A stretch of 64,000 nucleotides of DNA from Lachnospiraceae bacterium UBA5899. Lineage in GTDB: Bacteria; Bacillota; Clostridia; Lachnospirales; Lachnospiraceae. Positions 1 through 8,390 of this stretch are shown here, piece after piece. The notes beneath the pieces are model-generated. The model ran no database searches and had not been told where the DNA came from. It saw nothing but the letters and a program-made list of their open reading frames with translations. Made by a program: the position numbers and the translations under genes. The number at the start of each line of letters is the position of its first letter. Within the stretch, counting starts at the first letter, position 1. The stretch covers positions 12,127 through 76,126 of the forward strand of contig DJEL01000037.1 of NCBI GenBank assembly GCA_002432425.1. The letters are read 5' to 3'.

Positions 1-957
<957 letters not shown>

Positions 958-982
958 TTACTTCCTCCTTATTTTTGGTTAC

Positions 983-1030
983 AAGAAAAAGCACAGAGTA
1001 AAGCCCTGTGCTGGTGACGCCGTTGTCCCA
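983..1030 (-). promoter_or_regulatory. gdhA leader: hexaloop hairpin followed by intrinsic terminator
   Basis: Read on the minus strand, the RNA is predicted to begin with a small hairpin (1012-1030). Its GAC/GTC stem is extended by GG/CC across a bulged A and is closed by the six-base loop AACGGC. A 9-bp terminator stem (990-1012, loop CTTTA) and a U-rich tail (983-989) follow. A six-base loop with A at position 1 and G at position 4, next to a terminator, is the kind of target bound by ANTAR-domain antiterminators that control nitrogen genes. The structure is seen; the ANTAR assignment is inferred. Confidence 0.6.
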
Positions 1031-1036
1031 AAGCCT

Positions 1037-1064
1037 ATTATAGTACAAGTGTCAGATTTTGCAA
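1037..1064 (-). promoter_or_regulatory. gdhA promoter (sigma-A type)
   Basis: The -35 is TTGCAA at 1059-1064 and the -10 is TATAAT at 1037-1042, with 16 bases between. A start about seven bases downstream would place the leader hairpin almost at the RNA 5' end. Confidence 0.7.
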
Positions 1065-1126
1065 AGCACTTTATTTCATTAACACGTAGAAGTTTTAACG
1101 TGCTTTTTTGTGCAATTTGTACAAAA

Positions 1127-1558
1127 TCACAAGTAACGCTTCATGACCTCAATATTTTTCTCTTCAAAATCCATCAGCTCCTTGGCAAGCTCCATAGCCA
1201 TGGAATCCCCCGTGGCATTATGATTCAGGCTCTTGCACATATCCGTAATCCCCCGGTTGCTGCCCTGTATCATAAGCTCTGCCAGATGACTGGTGCTGGT
1301 GTTTAACAGGGTATTCATGTGAATAGCGCTTTTCAGCATAAAATCCGCCATGTAATTGGTATGCACGGGCTCCGCTCTCGCCGCCAGCAGTTTATCCATG
1401 GCACGGCTGCGGATATCACTGTATTTCAAGGACTGTCTGGATATCTGCAGGGCAAAATCATCCTCATATACCTTATCGCTCAATGTATCAATGGCTTTTA
1501 TCGCCATTTCCGTATTTTTCTGAATATCCCTGTAAATAAAAATTTCTTCCGGTTTCAT
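1127..1558 (-). CDS. Conserved hypothetical small helical protein
   Basis: 143 residues, no family recognised. The composition is charged and rich in helix formers (MKPEEIFIYRDIQKNTEMAI start), with no signal peptide, membrane segment or cysteine motif except a single late Cys, so a soluble all-helical cytoplasmic protein is likely. The start has a good AGAAGGAG site about 6 bases upstream. It stands alone between gdhA and the SH3 gene, on the same strand as both, with about 70-110 bases on each side. Function unknown. A four-helix or ferritin-like fold is possible but not shown. Confidence 0.75.
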   Translation of the reverse strand: MKPEEIFIYRDIQKNTEMAIKAIDTLSDKVYEDDFALQISRQSLKYSDIRSRAMDKLLAARAEPVHTNYMADFMLKSAIHMNTLLNTSTSHLAELMIQGSNRGITDMCKSLNHNATGDSMAMELAKELMDFEEKNIEVMKRYL

Positions 1559-1672
1559 GTCTGCTCCTTCTTGCGGCTAACGCCGTTTTCCACAGTATGA
1601 CACATCCCGGAAGAAATTATACTTTACGTTATGAAATTACATGTTTGAATGGTACGGAATAACTCTATGGTA

Positions 1673-2908
1673 TTACTGTACAAATTCCGCTTTTACATAG
1701 CCAATCTGACCATTGTAAATAACCTTGCACCAGTCGCCTTCTCTTGCTACCAGCTCCAGGGATTCCCCGCCGGTTACAATGCCTAACTTGGTCGCGGTTT
1801 CACTGGCTGCCGCACGGACATTGACATTTGCCGTTGCCGTTACGGTACCGATGGTATCCACATTGCCGGCACTCTCTGCCACGCTTAAGAACTCGGACTT
1901 CACATAGCCGTCCTTGCCTTCGTAGACAATCCTGGTCCAGCCGTTGACCTTCTGCTCCTGTACCTCAACCTTGGTGCCGCCCGCAAGCTTTCCGAGCTTA
2001 TCCGCGGTTTCACTGTCAGAGCTTCTGACATTGACCGTGGTATTGGCAGTTGCATAAATGGGACCTGCCGGTGTTTCGGGTTCTGTTACAGTTGTATCCG
2101 TGCCTTCGTTTGCGGAAACATCTGTATTGCCGCTCACATCGCCGCCGCTTACGTCACCACCGCTTACATCTCCCACCACTTCATTGGCAAGAATAACGGC
2201 TGCCGCCTGCTGCACCTGTTGTTCAATGAGCTGCAGGTACTGTAAAAACTCCGGTTTTTCCAGACAGACTTCGTTGTACTCTACGGTAATTTTGTTGTAA
2301 AGCTCTACGACATCATCCTGCAGGCAGACCTGACGGATATATTCGGAAATGCTCTCATCCACAACACCTTTGTTAATATAAAGGCTGCCGTCTTCGTTCT
2401 TGCAAATGTAAAATGTCTCATAACCTGGCAGATAATCATCCGGATAATAGGAAATAACCACATGGGTATACGCAATCGCCAGATAGGAACCCTCTTCCGG
2501 TCCCGGCTTGGTATACACATCTATCAGCGGATAACTTTCAATATAATTGGCAAGTTCGGGAATTTTAATTCTCTCCATGTCATCCAGATTGTTCTGGATG
2601 GTCTCAATGGTTTCTACATCACCGCTTGCCTTGGCATCATAATACGTTTTTAAAAGACTGTTTACTTCTGGATATGCATTTAACTCCAATGCAACATCCG
2701 GTATCTCCATCGGCGCTGCGTCTCCGTCGGAAACGGCTGCCGTACCATTTGCTACGTTTTGTTCCTCTTTTTCTTTTCCCTTTACCTGTAAAACGATGGC
2801 TACCGTGATGGCTACCGCCGCAATCAGTAAAACAGGAAATACGATTTTCCCCCGTGCCAGTATAAAGTCACGAACCAGCAAAGCCCTCTTTTTGATTGTT
2901 TCTTTCAT
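1673..2908 (-). CDS. Membrane-anchored protein with two C-terminal SH3b domains
   Basis: 411 residues. A short basic N-terminus is followed by one membrane segment (about residues 19-42, VFPVLLIAAVAITVAIVLQV), so most of the protein lies outside the cell. Residues about 75-240 form a domain I do not recognise. A Gly-Asp-Val-Ser repeat linker (about 247-265) leads to two bacterial SH3 domains (about 284-345 and 352-411), each with the NVR motif and a closing GYVK(S/A)EF. SH3b domains usually bind peptidoglycan or peptides, so a wall-associated role is likely. No catalytic hydrolase domain is visible. The upstream tRNA is transcribed toward it, with its 3' end about 40 bases from the ATG. Confidence 0.85.
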   Translation of the reverse strand: MKETIKKRALLVRDFILARGKIVFPVLLIAAVAITVAIVLQVKGKEKEEQNVANGTAAVSDGDAAPMEIPDVALELNAYPEVNSLLKTYYDAKASGDVETIETIQNNLDDMERIKIPELANYIESYPLIDVYTKPGPEEGSYLAIAYTHVVISYYPDDYLPGYETFYICKNEDGSLYINKGVVDESISEYIRQVCLQDDVVELYNKITVEYNEVCLEKPEFLQYLQLIEQQVQQAAAVILANEVVGDVSGGDVSGGDVSGNTDVSANEGTDTTVTEPETPAGPIYATANTTVNVRSSDSETADKLGKLAGGTKVEVQEQKVNGWTRIVYEGKDGYVKSEFLSVAESAGNVDTIGTVTATANVNVRAAASETATKLGIVTGGESLELVAREGDWCKVIYNGQIGYVKAEFVQ

Positions 2909-2929
2909 CCTGTCACCTTACCTTTAAAA

Positions 2930-3051
2930 AATCAGGGTGATGTAAAATGCAGCCGACAGGAATCGAACCTGCATTAAAGGCGTCGGAGGCCTCCGTTCTA
3001 TCCATTAGACTACGGCTGCAAATATTACAAAATTGTTACATCACTCTGATT
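2930..3051. repeat. Inverted repeat enclosing the tRNA gene
   Basis: The 16-base arms at 2930-2945 and 3036-3051 pair at 15 of 16 positions when folded, with the whole tRNA inside. On the transcript the 3' arm is followed by about five U residues, so the leader/trailer stem could act in tRNA processing or as a terminator. Confidence 0.6.
2948..3019 (-). tRNA. tRNA-Arg (anticodon CCG)
   Basis: The acceptor stem GCAGCCG pairs with CGGCTGC. The anticodon arm GAGGC-CUCCGAC-GCCUU has CCG at positions 34-36 (reads CGG), and the T-arm GCAGG-UUCGAUU-CCUGU is regular. The discriminator base is A and no CCA is encoded. The D-stem is weak, with only the outer pairs canonical. It is flanked by a 16-base inverted repeat. 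Confidence 0.93.
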
Positions 3052-3120
3052 ATAATATCATAAAAGCCACTCTATGTCCAGTAATAGTTTTTATGTTTTA
3101 CGGAAAATGTTTCCAAATTT

Positions 3121-3210
3121 ACTGATTTATAGGAAAATGCACGTTCAAACGGTACTGATTTATAGATAAATGCTCTTTCAAACGCTGCTGATTTATGACC
3201 AAAGTTTCCT
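3121..3210. repeat. Tandem 33-bp intergenic repeat, about 2.7 copies
   Basis: Copies start at 3121, 3154 and 3187, each beginning (A/G)CTGATTTAT. Copies 1 and 2 share most of the 33 bases and copy 3 diverges after about 10. The block starts directly after the stop codons of the DUF5688 gene, and read in the frame of that gene it encodes a repeated 11-residue unit (PFERAFxYKSV). Confidence 0.75.
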
Positions 3211-3212
3211 CA

Positions 3213-4145
3213 TTATACCAGTTCCACGGTCTTTTTCTGCGAATTATAATAATACACACTGTCCGACAGCTTCTCCTCCGCCGATACGCAGGAAGCATTC
3301 ACCTCGCAGACCATTTCCTGTAAATTTTCCGCTGTTTCCCCGCTGTTTTCCGGTATTAAAATCAGTTCATGTATGGAACTCGGCAGGATGAAAAAACTGC
3401 CGCCGCACTCCCTGTCAAACTGCTCCATCCAGTCATTCACCGCCATGCAGACGGCTCCGAAGCTGCCGCCCCGCAGTGTCATAATGTACATGGGCACATC
3501 CGAAGTCAACCCATATATCTCATCTTCTACCAGCTTCACCTCTTCCGGGGTCGTGGGGTTCCATTTCTGCAATAGCATCTCAAACAGCAATTCATGCATA
3601 TCCTTTAACTCCATACCCAGAATGTTCCGGGTGTTCTTTTCTGCATCCGCAAGCAGTTCTTCTTCGGTAATCTTCCATTTTAAAAGAAGGTCCTTATCTA
3701 TCTGGATGGAGCCCTTTCCCATCAAATCGTTCATATAGGCATAGTAGCACACTACCGCCAGGTCCAGAAATCTCCGGTGCGGAACATTTTCCAGCATTTC
3801 CTTATTTTCTTCGTAATTTATCATTTTTAAGAAAATTCTGTTTTTTACCCTGCCGTAGTCCAAAAAAAATTCAAAGTTCACCGTTCCGATTATCATATTC
3901 TGTCTGTAAATTTCACAGATATCCTGTACAACAGAAGGAAGTTCCACTCCCTTTTTGTACGCATCATAAAAGCTTTCCAGATAAATGGTGGGACAGATAT
4001 CGCTGCCCTTTTCCATAATGCTGATTCCCATAAGCCGTATGCCGTTGTTCTTTTGCACTTCCCTGATGGTAATCTCGCAGTTTCTTCCCATAATGATTTT
4101 AATTCTGTCCAATACCGCATTCTGAAATTCTGTATAAGTCATCAT
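3213..4145 (-). CDS. DUF5688 family protein
   Basis: 310 residues, starting MMTYTEFQNAVLDRIKIIMG. The length, the N-terminal YTEFQNAV motif and the conserved segments around YLESFYDAYKKG and MYIMTLRGGSFGAVCM fit DUF5688, a family common in Lachnospiraceae and related gut Clostridia with no known function. There is no signal peptide or membrane helix. It ends in a double stop (TAA TGA), followed by the 33-bp repeats in the same frame. A usual ribosome binding site sits at about 4150-4160. A monocistronic unit is likely, as the neighbours are a tRNA and efp. Confidence 0.8.
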   Translation of the reverse strand: MMTYTEFQNAVLDRIKIIMGRNCEITIREVQKNNGIRLMGISIMEKGSDICPTIYLESFYDAYKKGVELPSVVQDICEIYRQNMIIGTVNFEFFLDYGRVKNRIFLKMINYEENKEMLENVPHRRFLDLAVVCYYAYMNDLMGKGSIQIDKDLLLKWKITEEELLADAEKNTRNILGMELKDMHELLFEMLLQKWNPTTPEEVKLVEDEIYGLTSDVPMYIMTLRGGSFGAVCMAVNDWMEQFDRECGGSFFILPSSIHELILIPENSGETAENLQEMVCEVNASCVSAEEKLSDSVYYYNSQKKTVELV

Positions 4146-4213
4146 AAATAAAAATACCTTTCCTTTTGTGTTGTAGTTTGTGAAATTTCGGTTGTTTTGC
4201 AGCCGCTACGGCA

Positions 4214-4249
4214 ACAAAAAAAGACAATAGATACAAAATCTATTGTCTT
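4214..4249 (-). terminator. Intrinsic terminator after efp
   Basis: An 11-bp stem (4221-4231 with 4239-4249) and, on the minus strand, a run of seven U at 4214-4220, about 30 bases past the efp stop. Confidence 0.85.
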
Positions 4250-4277
4250 AAAGGCTTATTTATTGAATAAGATCTGC

Positions 4278-4835
4278 TTATACTCTGGACAGATATTCAC
4301 CGGTTCTGGTATCAATCTTAATCTTGTCTCCCTGATTTACGAACAGAGGAACAGAAACCTGTGCACCGGTCTCTACGATAGCGGGTTTGCTTGCGCCGGT
4401 AGCGGTATCACCCTTGAAGCCGGGTTCTGTCTCGGTAATCTCAAGTTCTACGAAAAGAGGAGGTTCTACTGCAAATACGTTGCCGTTGTGGGAACATACT
4501 TTACACATTTCGTTCTCTTTTACAAACTTAAGGGAATCACCGATGGTTTCCGCATTCAGTGCAATCTGCTCGTAGGTCTCTACATCCATGAAGTTGTAAA
4601 GATCACCGTCAGAATATAAATACTGCATATCTTTTCTATCAATACGTGCCTGAGGGCATTTCTCGGTAGGTCTGAAAGTCTTTTCCACTACGCCGCCACT
4701 CTTAATGTTTTTCAGCTTGGTTCTAACGAATGCAGCTCCTTTACCGGGCTTTACATGCTGGAACTCAATAATCTGATAAACATTGTTATCTAATTCAATC
4801 GTAATTCCATTTCTGAAATCTCCTGCAGATATCAT
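4278..4835 (-). CDS. efp: Elongation factor P
   Basis: 185 residues, the normal size for EF-P, which binds between the P and E sites and rescues ribosomes stalled at polyproline. Three beta-barrel domains are recognisable: a KOW-like N-domain with the modification loop [13 protein letters not shown] (Lys32 at the tip), a central OB fold, and a C-terminal OB fold ending [12 protein letters not shown]. The start [10 protein letters not shown] and an AGGAGG site just upstream are as expected. It is followed by a strong terminator, so it is probably a separate unit from the aro genes. Confidence 0.97.
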   Translation of the reverse strand: MISAGDFRNGITIELDNNVYQIIEFQHVKPGKGAAFVRTKLKNIKSGGVVEKTFRPTEKCPQARIDRKDMQYLYSDGDLYNFMDVETYEQIALNAETIGDSLKFVKENEMCKVCSHNGNVFAVEPPLFVELEITETEPGFKGDTATGASKPAIVETGAQVSVPLFVNQGDKIKIDTRTGEYLSRV

Positions 4836-4934
4836 AAAACATCCTCCTAAATTGTCGCGTCTTAATTCATTCTATAGTGTATACTAAAATCCACTATTTT
4901 TCAACTCTTTTTTTTATTTCCGTGTGTATTTTCG

Positions 4935-5378
4935 TCACTTCCCTGCTTCTGCCAGTGCAATCACGCGGTCGATGGCTTCCAGATAGCCGTTCAGTCCCTT
5001 GCCGTAAATCTGTCCGTCACAGGCGGGAGCCGTCACGGAAACCTTGCGAAAATCCTCTCTTTCCATGATATTGGAGATGTGAATTTCCATTTTGGGAACG
5101 GTTATGCTCGCCAGTGCATCATGGATGGCATAGCTGTAATGGGTGTAGGCGCCGGGATTGATGACAATGCCCTCTGTTCCGTCGAAGTAGGCATCCTGGA
5201 TTCTGTCGATGATGGCGCCTTCGTGATTACTCTGGAACACCTCTATCTGTGTGCCGGTTTCTTTACCCTTTTCGGCAATCAGATTTAATAAGTAGTCATA
5301 GTCCTGCGTGCCGTAAACGGCTTTTTCCCGAATACCCAGAAAATTCAGATTGGGTCCGTTGATAACTAAAATTTTCAT
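4935..5378 (-). CDS. aroQ: Type II 3-dehydroquinate dehydratase
   Basis: Dehydrates 3-dehydroquinate to 3-dehydroshikimate in the shikimate pathway. 147 residues from the chosen start MKILVINGPNLNFLG. The signatures are the N-terminal NGPNLNxLG, the QSNHEGAIID motif, the NPGAYTHYSYAI stretch and a C-terminal VHIS-like motif (EIHISNI). The frame continues 10 codons upstream, but the ATG at 5378 has a GGAAGGAA site and overlaps the aroK stop by ATGA, so it is preferred. Third gene of aroE-aroK-aroQ, with translational coupling likely. Confidence 0.96.
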   Translation of the reverse strand: MKILVINGPNLNFLGIREKAVYGTQDYDYLLNLIAEKGKETGTQIEVFQSNHEGAIIDRIQDAYFDGTEGIVINPGAYTHYSYAIHDALASITVPKMEIHISNIMEREDFRKVSVTAPACDGQIYGKGLNGYLEAIDRVIALAEAGK

Positions 5379-5914
5379 TTGTTTCCTTCCTTTCCGATAA
5401 CTCCGCATGCCGCAAGTTCTTTCAGAATTTCTTCTATAATAGTGTCCGTATCCTTGCCGTCCACCGCAATCACACTGTCCGCTGCCTCCGTATAAATGGA
5501 ATTTCTTTCTGCAAGCAGCGTCTGTATCCTCTTTCTGGGATTTTCACATTGCAGAAGCGGTCTGGTGGTGTCCCCGGAAAGTCGTCCCCAGATGGTTTCC
5601 GGCTCTGCCTTGAGGTAGATAACATGTCCCATCTTTTTTAATAACGGTCTGTTTTCCTCCCGAAGCGGCATACCTCCGCCCGTGGAAATAATGTGGCATC
5701 CCGGCTCATCGGTCAGTGTTTTCATACATTCGGTTTCCACGCCTCTGAAATAAGCTTCACCATTTTCCGCAAAGATATCCGTAATGCTTTTTCCTTCTTT
5801 TTTTTCAATCCATTTATCGGTGTCCTCCACCGTCATATGCAGTTTATAGGAAAGCTTTATGCCGATGGTGGACTTGCCGCATCCCATAAATCCAATCAGT
5901 ACGATGTTTCTCAT
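5375..5914 (-). CDS. aroK: Shikimate kinase
   Basis: Phosphorylates shikimate with ATP. 179 residues from MRNIVLIGFMGCGKST, whose Walker A (GFMGCGKST) is at the N-terminus as in the family. Also seen are the shikimate-binding DTDKWIE, the GGG motif in STGGGMPLR, the lid arginines in LSGDTTRPLL, and an adenine-binding region. The longer frame (22 extra codons upstream) would run into the aroE coding end, so the start at 5914, overlapping the aroE stop by ATGA, is chosen. It also overlaps aroQ by four bases. Confidence 0.95.
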   Translation of the reverse strand: MRNIVLIGFMGCGKSTIGIKLSYKLHMTVEDTDKWIEKKEGKSITDIFAENGEAYFRGVETECMKTLTDEPGCHIISTGGGMPLREENRPLLKKMGHVIYLKAEPETIWGRLSGDTTRPLLQCENPRKRIQTLLAERNSIYTEAADSVIAVDGKDTDTIIEEILKELAACGVIGKEGNK

Positions 5915-6786
5915 GCGTCCTTCAGCCTTTTGTAAATTTCTTCGGCCTGCTCCTTTGTAATTTCCGTTTTGTTCCACAATTCATAGGCAATGATGCCCTG
6001 GTACAGAAGCATTTTCAGTCCGTTAAACGCCCTGCCTCCCTGTTCCTTTACCTTTTTCATAAACAGGGTTTCTTCCGGATTGTAGATAAGGTCGTAACCG
6101 GTGTGAATCATCCGGTAAAAATCATCCTCTTCTATGGCGGCATGCTCCGTATGGGGATGCATTCCCACATTGGTTGCCTGAATGGCAAGGTATTTTTTTT
6201 CGGGAAGCGTCCGGTAATCCGCTATGGACTTTGCCGTTGCCACCTCATATCCCGCATAGGTATTGACCTCCGCGGCAATGGCCTCCGCTTTCTCCACGGT
6301 ACGGTTCAGAATGTAAACATGATGCGCCCGCTCGGCTAACATCACGGCTACCGCTCTTGCCACCCCGCCGGCTCCGATTAAAATAACATCTTCTCCGTCT
6401 ATCCGGATGCCGTCGCTTACCATGGCGCGGTACAATCCGGGCATATCGGTATTGTAGCCCACATAACCGTCCTCCACCCGCACCAGGGTATTGACCGCAC
6501 CGATTTTGGCTGCCAGACTTTCCACATCCTTAAGATACGGCATAATTTTTTCCTTATAGGGAACCGTCACATTCATTCCCAGTATATTTAGGGCATACGC
6601 GCCCTCTACCGCTTCCTTTAGTTTTTCCGGCTCTGCCACTAAAAAAGGCACATAGGTCAGATTATTGCCGGTAAGCTCCGCCAGCCCGTTGTGAATCAGC
6701 GGGGATTTTGTGTGCTCCACCGGATTGCCGATAAGGCCGCAGGTTCTGGTGTGGCCGTCTATGAGCGGTCCTGTTTCGTTTCTCAT
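5911..6786 (-). CDS. aroE: Shikimate dehydrogenase
   Basis: NADPH-dependent reduction of 3-dehydroshikimate. 291 residues. The N-terminal substrate domain has GLIGNPVEHTKSPLIHN and NVTVPYKEK (catalytic Lys in VPYKE), followed by a GYNTDMPG motif. The NADP domain has GAGGVARAVAV, then NRT, which favours NADPH. The C-terminal GLKMLLYQG carries the conserved Q. First gene of the compact aroE-aroK-aroQ cluster. The dehydroquinate synthase and EPSP synthase genes are not in this window. Confidence 0.96.
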   Translation of the reverse strand: MRNETGPLIDGHTRTCGLIGNPVEHTKSPLIHNGLAELTGNNLTYVPFLVAEPEKLKEAVEGAYALNILGMNVTVPYKEKIMPYLKDVESLAAKIGAVNTLVRVEDGYVGYNTDMPGLYRAMVSDGIRIDGEDVILIGAGGVARAVAVMLAERAHHVYILNRTVEKAEAIAAEVNTYAGYEVATAKSIADYRTLPEKKYLAIQATNVGMHPHTEHAAIEEDDFYRMIHTGYDLIYNPEETLFMKKVKEQGGRAFNGLKMLLYQGIIAYELWNKTEITKEQAEEIYKRLKDA

Positions 6787-6851
6787 AACTTTCTCCCGTT
6801 TCCGCCTGCCCGGGATGCCCCCAGGCAGGCTCTTTTTCTAAACATACTTTC

Positions 6852-7361
6852 TTAACGTATTTTGTTACGCATTTTTCTGTGGTAAAAATAAAGCACGATA
6901 CGCTCCAGATAGCGTTTTAAGACAATCTGGATTTCTTCCTTGGGGTGAATGGGCTTTACCAGATAGGTATCAATGCCCGCCTTTTTCGCTCCCCAGATAT
7001 CCGTAAATAACTGGTCCCCCACAAAAACGGTATTCTCCGGGGTTGTCCCCATTTTTTCCATGGCAAGCAGATACCCCTTCACGCCGGGTTTGCCCGCCTT
7101 GTAAATATAGGAAGCATGCACCGCGTCGGCAAACATTTTGACACGCGGCTCCTTGTTGTTTGACAAAAGCAGCGTCTGAAAGCCTAAGCTGTCCAACCGT
7201 TTGAACAAGGCGACTGCCTTTTCATCCGCCGGTGCTCCGTGGGGAACCAGCGTATTGTCTATATCAAAAATCACGCCCCGGAAGCCCTTTTCGTATAGCT
7301 TCTCGTAGGGAACGTCTGCTGCGGTAACCGCTTCATGGTCCGGGTAAAATCTCTCTAACAT
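6852..7361 (-). CDS. yqeG: YqeG family HAD-IIIA phosphatase
   Basis: HAD hydrolase of the YqeG type, about 169 residues, starting MLERFYPDHEAVTAADVPYEKL. Motif I is FDIDNTLVPHG with both aspartates, motif II is LLLSNNKE, and motif III/IV is KPGVKGY...FVGDQLFTDIWGAKKAG. In Firmicutes this gene usually sits near aroE or yqeH, as here. The frame can be extended to 7445, but that extension is read from the nrdR terminator hairpin. The ATG at 7361 has an AACGGAG site, so it is chosen. The physiological substrate is not known. Confidence 0.9.
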   Translation of the reverse strand: MLERFYPDHEAVTAADVPYEKLYEKGFRGVIFDIDNTLVPHGAPADEKAVALFKRLDSLGFQTLLLSNNKEPRVKMFADAVHASYIYKAGKPGVKGYLLAMEKMGTTPENTVFVGDQLFTDIWGAKKAGIDTYLVKPIHPKEEIQIVLKRYLERIVLYFYHRKMRNKIR

Positions 7362-7408
7362 AAAACTCCGTTCTTTCTGCAGACCGGCATCCCGTGCCGT
7401 CTGAACAA

Positions 7409-7435
7409 GAAAACAGCATGTGTATCCCCACATGC
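7409..7435 (-). terminator. Probable terminator after nrdR
   Basis: The stem GCATGTG/CACATGC (7416-7422 with 7429-7435) precedes TGTTTTC on the minus strand, 20 bases after the nrdR stop. The U-run is short, so some read-through to yqeG is possible. Confidence 0.6.
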
Positions 7436-7454
7436 CATTTTTCAAACTGCCCTT

Positions 7455-7910
7455 TTATTTTTCTTTCAATACATTTTTCAGTTCATCCATGAAAGTGTTG
7501 ATGTCCTTAAACTCACGGTATACGGATGCAAAACGCACATAGGCAACTGCGTCTAAATCCTTTAATTTATTCATTACCAGTTCGCCGATAACCTCGCTGG
7601 GAATTTCCTTTTCTTCCATATTGAAGATTTCGGTTTCCACCTCATCCACAAGCTGGGTAATCTGCGTAGCGCTGACCGGTCTTTTATGGCAGGCTCTGAG
7701 CACCCCCGCCTCAATTTTGGCACGGTCGTAGGTTTCCCGGTTATTATCCTTTTTAATGATAATGAGCGGAATGGTTTCAATCTTTTCGTAAGTGGTAAAA
7801 CGCTTGTCGCACTCGTCACATACACGCCGTCTGCGGATAGAATTGTTATCCTCGGCAGGTCTGGAATCAATAACCCTGGTATTTTCATGACCACAGAAAG
7901 GACACTTCAT
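7455..7910 (-). CDS. nrdR: Transcriptional repressor NrdR
   Basis: ATP/dATP-sensing repressor of ribonucleotide reductase genes. 151 residues from MKCPFCGHENTRVIDSR. The N-terminal zinc ribbon has CPFC and CDEC pairs followed by RFTTYE, and the ATP-cone domain covers about residues 48-138 (PLIIIKKDNNRETYDRAKI). The start at 7910 sits behind a GGAGG site; four further codons upstream are less likely. It lies between ylmC and yqeG. No NrdR boxes or nrd genes were seen in the window. Confidence 0.96.
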   Translation of the reverse strand: MKCPFCGHENTRVIDSRPAEDNNSIRRRRVCDECDKRFTTYEKIETIPLIIIKKDNNRETYDRAKIEAGVLRACHKRPVSATQITQLVDEVETEIFNMEEKEIPSEVIGELVMNKLKDLDAVAYVRFASVYREFKDINTFMDELKNVLKEK

Positions 7911-7997
7911 AAGAACCTCCATTCACTTTTACACGTAAATTTACAAATATTTTATACTATTTCCGTACATCTGTCAAACAAAGAAGCCGCAAAACCC

Positions 7998-8234
7998 TTA
8001 AATATCCACTAAAATGATGTCCGGGCCAATCTGCTTGATATCACGGTAGGGAATACAGTAATCTTCCTGACATTTGAAGAAGCCTTCCCATTTATTTCCC
8101 TTGGGCACAAAAATCTTATGTATGCACCCCGTCCGTTCGTCAAATTCCAGATCCGAAACTCTGCCGAGCTGCTTGCAGTTCCGCAGGTTGATTACCATTT
8201 TGCATTTAAAATCCGAATAGAGCATTTCCTTCAC
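7998..8234 (-). CDS. ymxH: YlmC/YmxH family PRC-barrel sporulation protein
   Basis: 78 residues with the YlmC/YmxH pattern: LYSDFKCKMVINLRNCKQLG, a SDLEFDERTG turn and a closing IGPDIILVDI. The fold is a small PRC-barrel. The family is found in spore-forming Firmicutes, often beside sigG, and its exact job is not established. Here it is divergent from sigG, with about 155 bases between the two starts. Alternative ATG three codons in (MLYSDF). Confidence 0.85.
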   Translation of the reverse strand: MKEMLYSDFKCKMVINLRNCKQLGRVSDLEFDERTGCIHKIFVPKGNKWEGFFKCQEDYCIPYRDIKQIGPDIILVDI

Positions 8235-8295
8235 CCGTTTTTATTTATCATATGCCCGTTTCCAGAAGATGGCACTTTCTCCCGGCCTTTTTCCT

Positions 8296-8324
8296 GCATA
8301 ATTTTTTCCGAAATGTCCATACTA
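8296..8324 (+). promoter_or_regulatory. Sigma-G-type promoter upstream of sigG
   Basis: GCATA at 8296-8300 and CATACTA at 8318-8324, spaced by 17 bases. This matches the -35 (G-ATA like) and -10 (CATAnTA like) elements of forespore sigma-G promoters, 66 bases before the sigG ATG. It points to autoregulation of sigG. Confidence 0.6.
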
Positions 8325-8390
8325 TCCTTCATCAAAACGCTGCCGGTTTCTTCCGGGATGCGCAATGTAACAGGGAAAGGACAGACGATT

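Noticed and set aside
7362..7445. An extended yqeG start at 7445.
   Set aside because: The added codons come from the nrdR terminator hairpin and have no good RBS, and the family N-terminus (MLERFYPD) starts at 7361.
8118..8390. A 91-codon N-terminal extension of sigG.
   Set aside because: SigG has a well-known N-terminus that begins at 8391, and the extension covers the promoter and part of the divergent ymxH gene.
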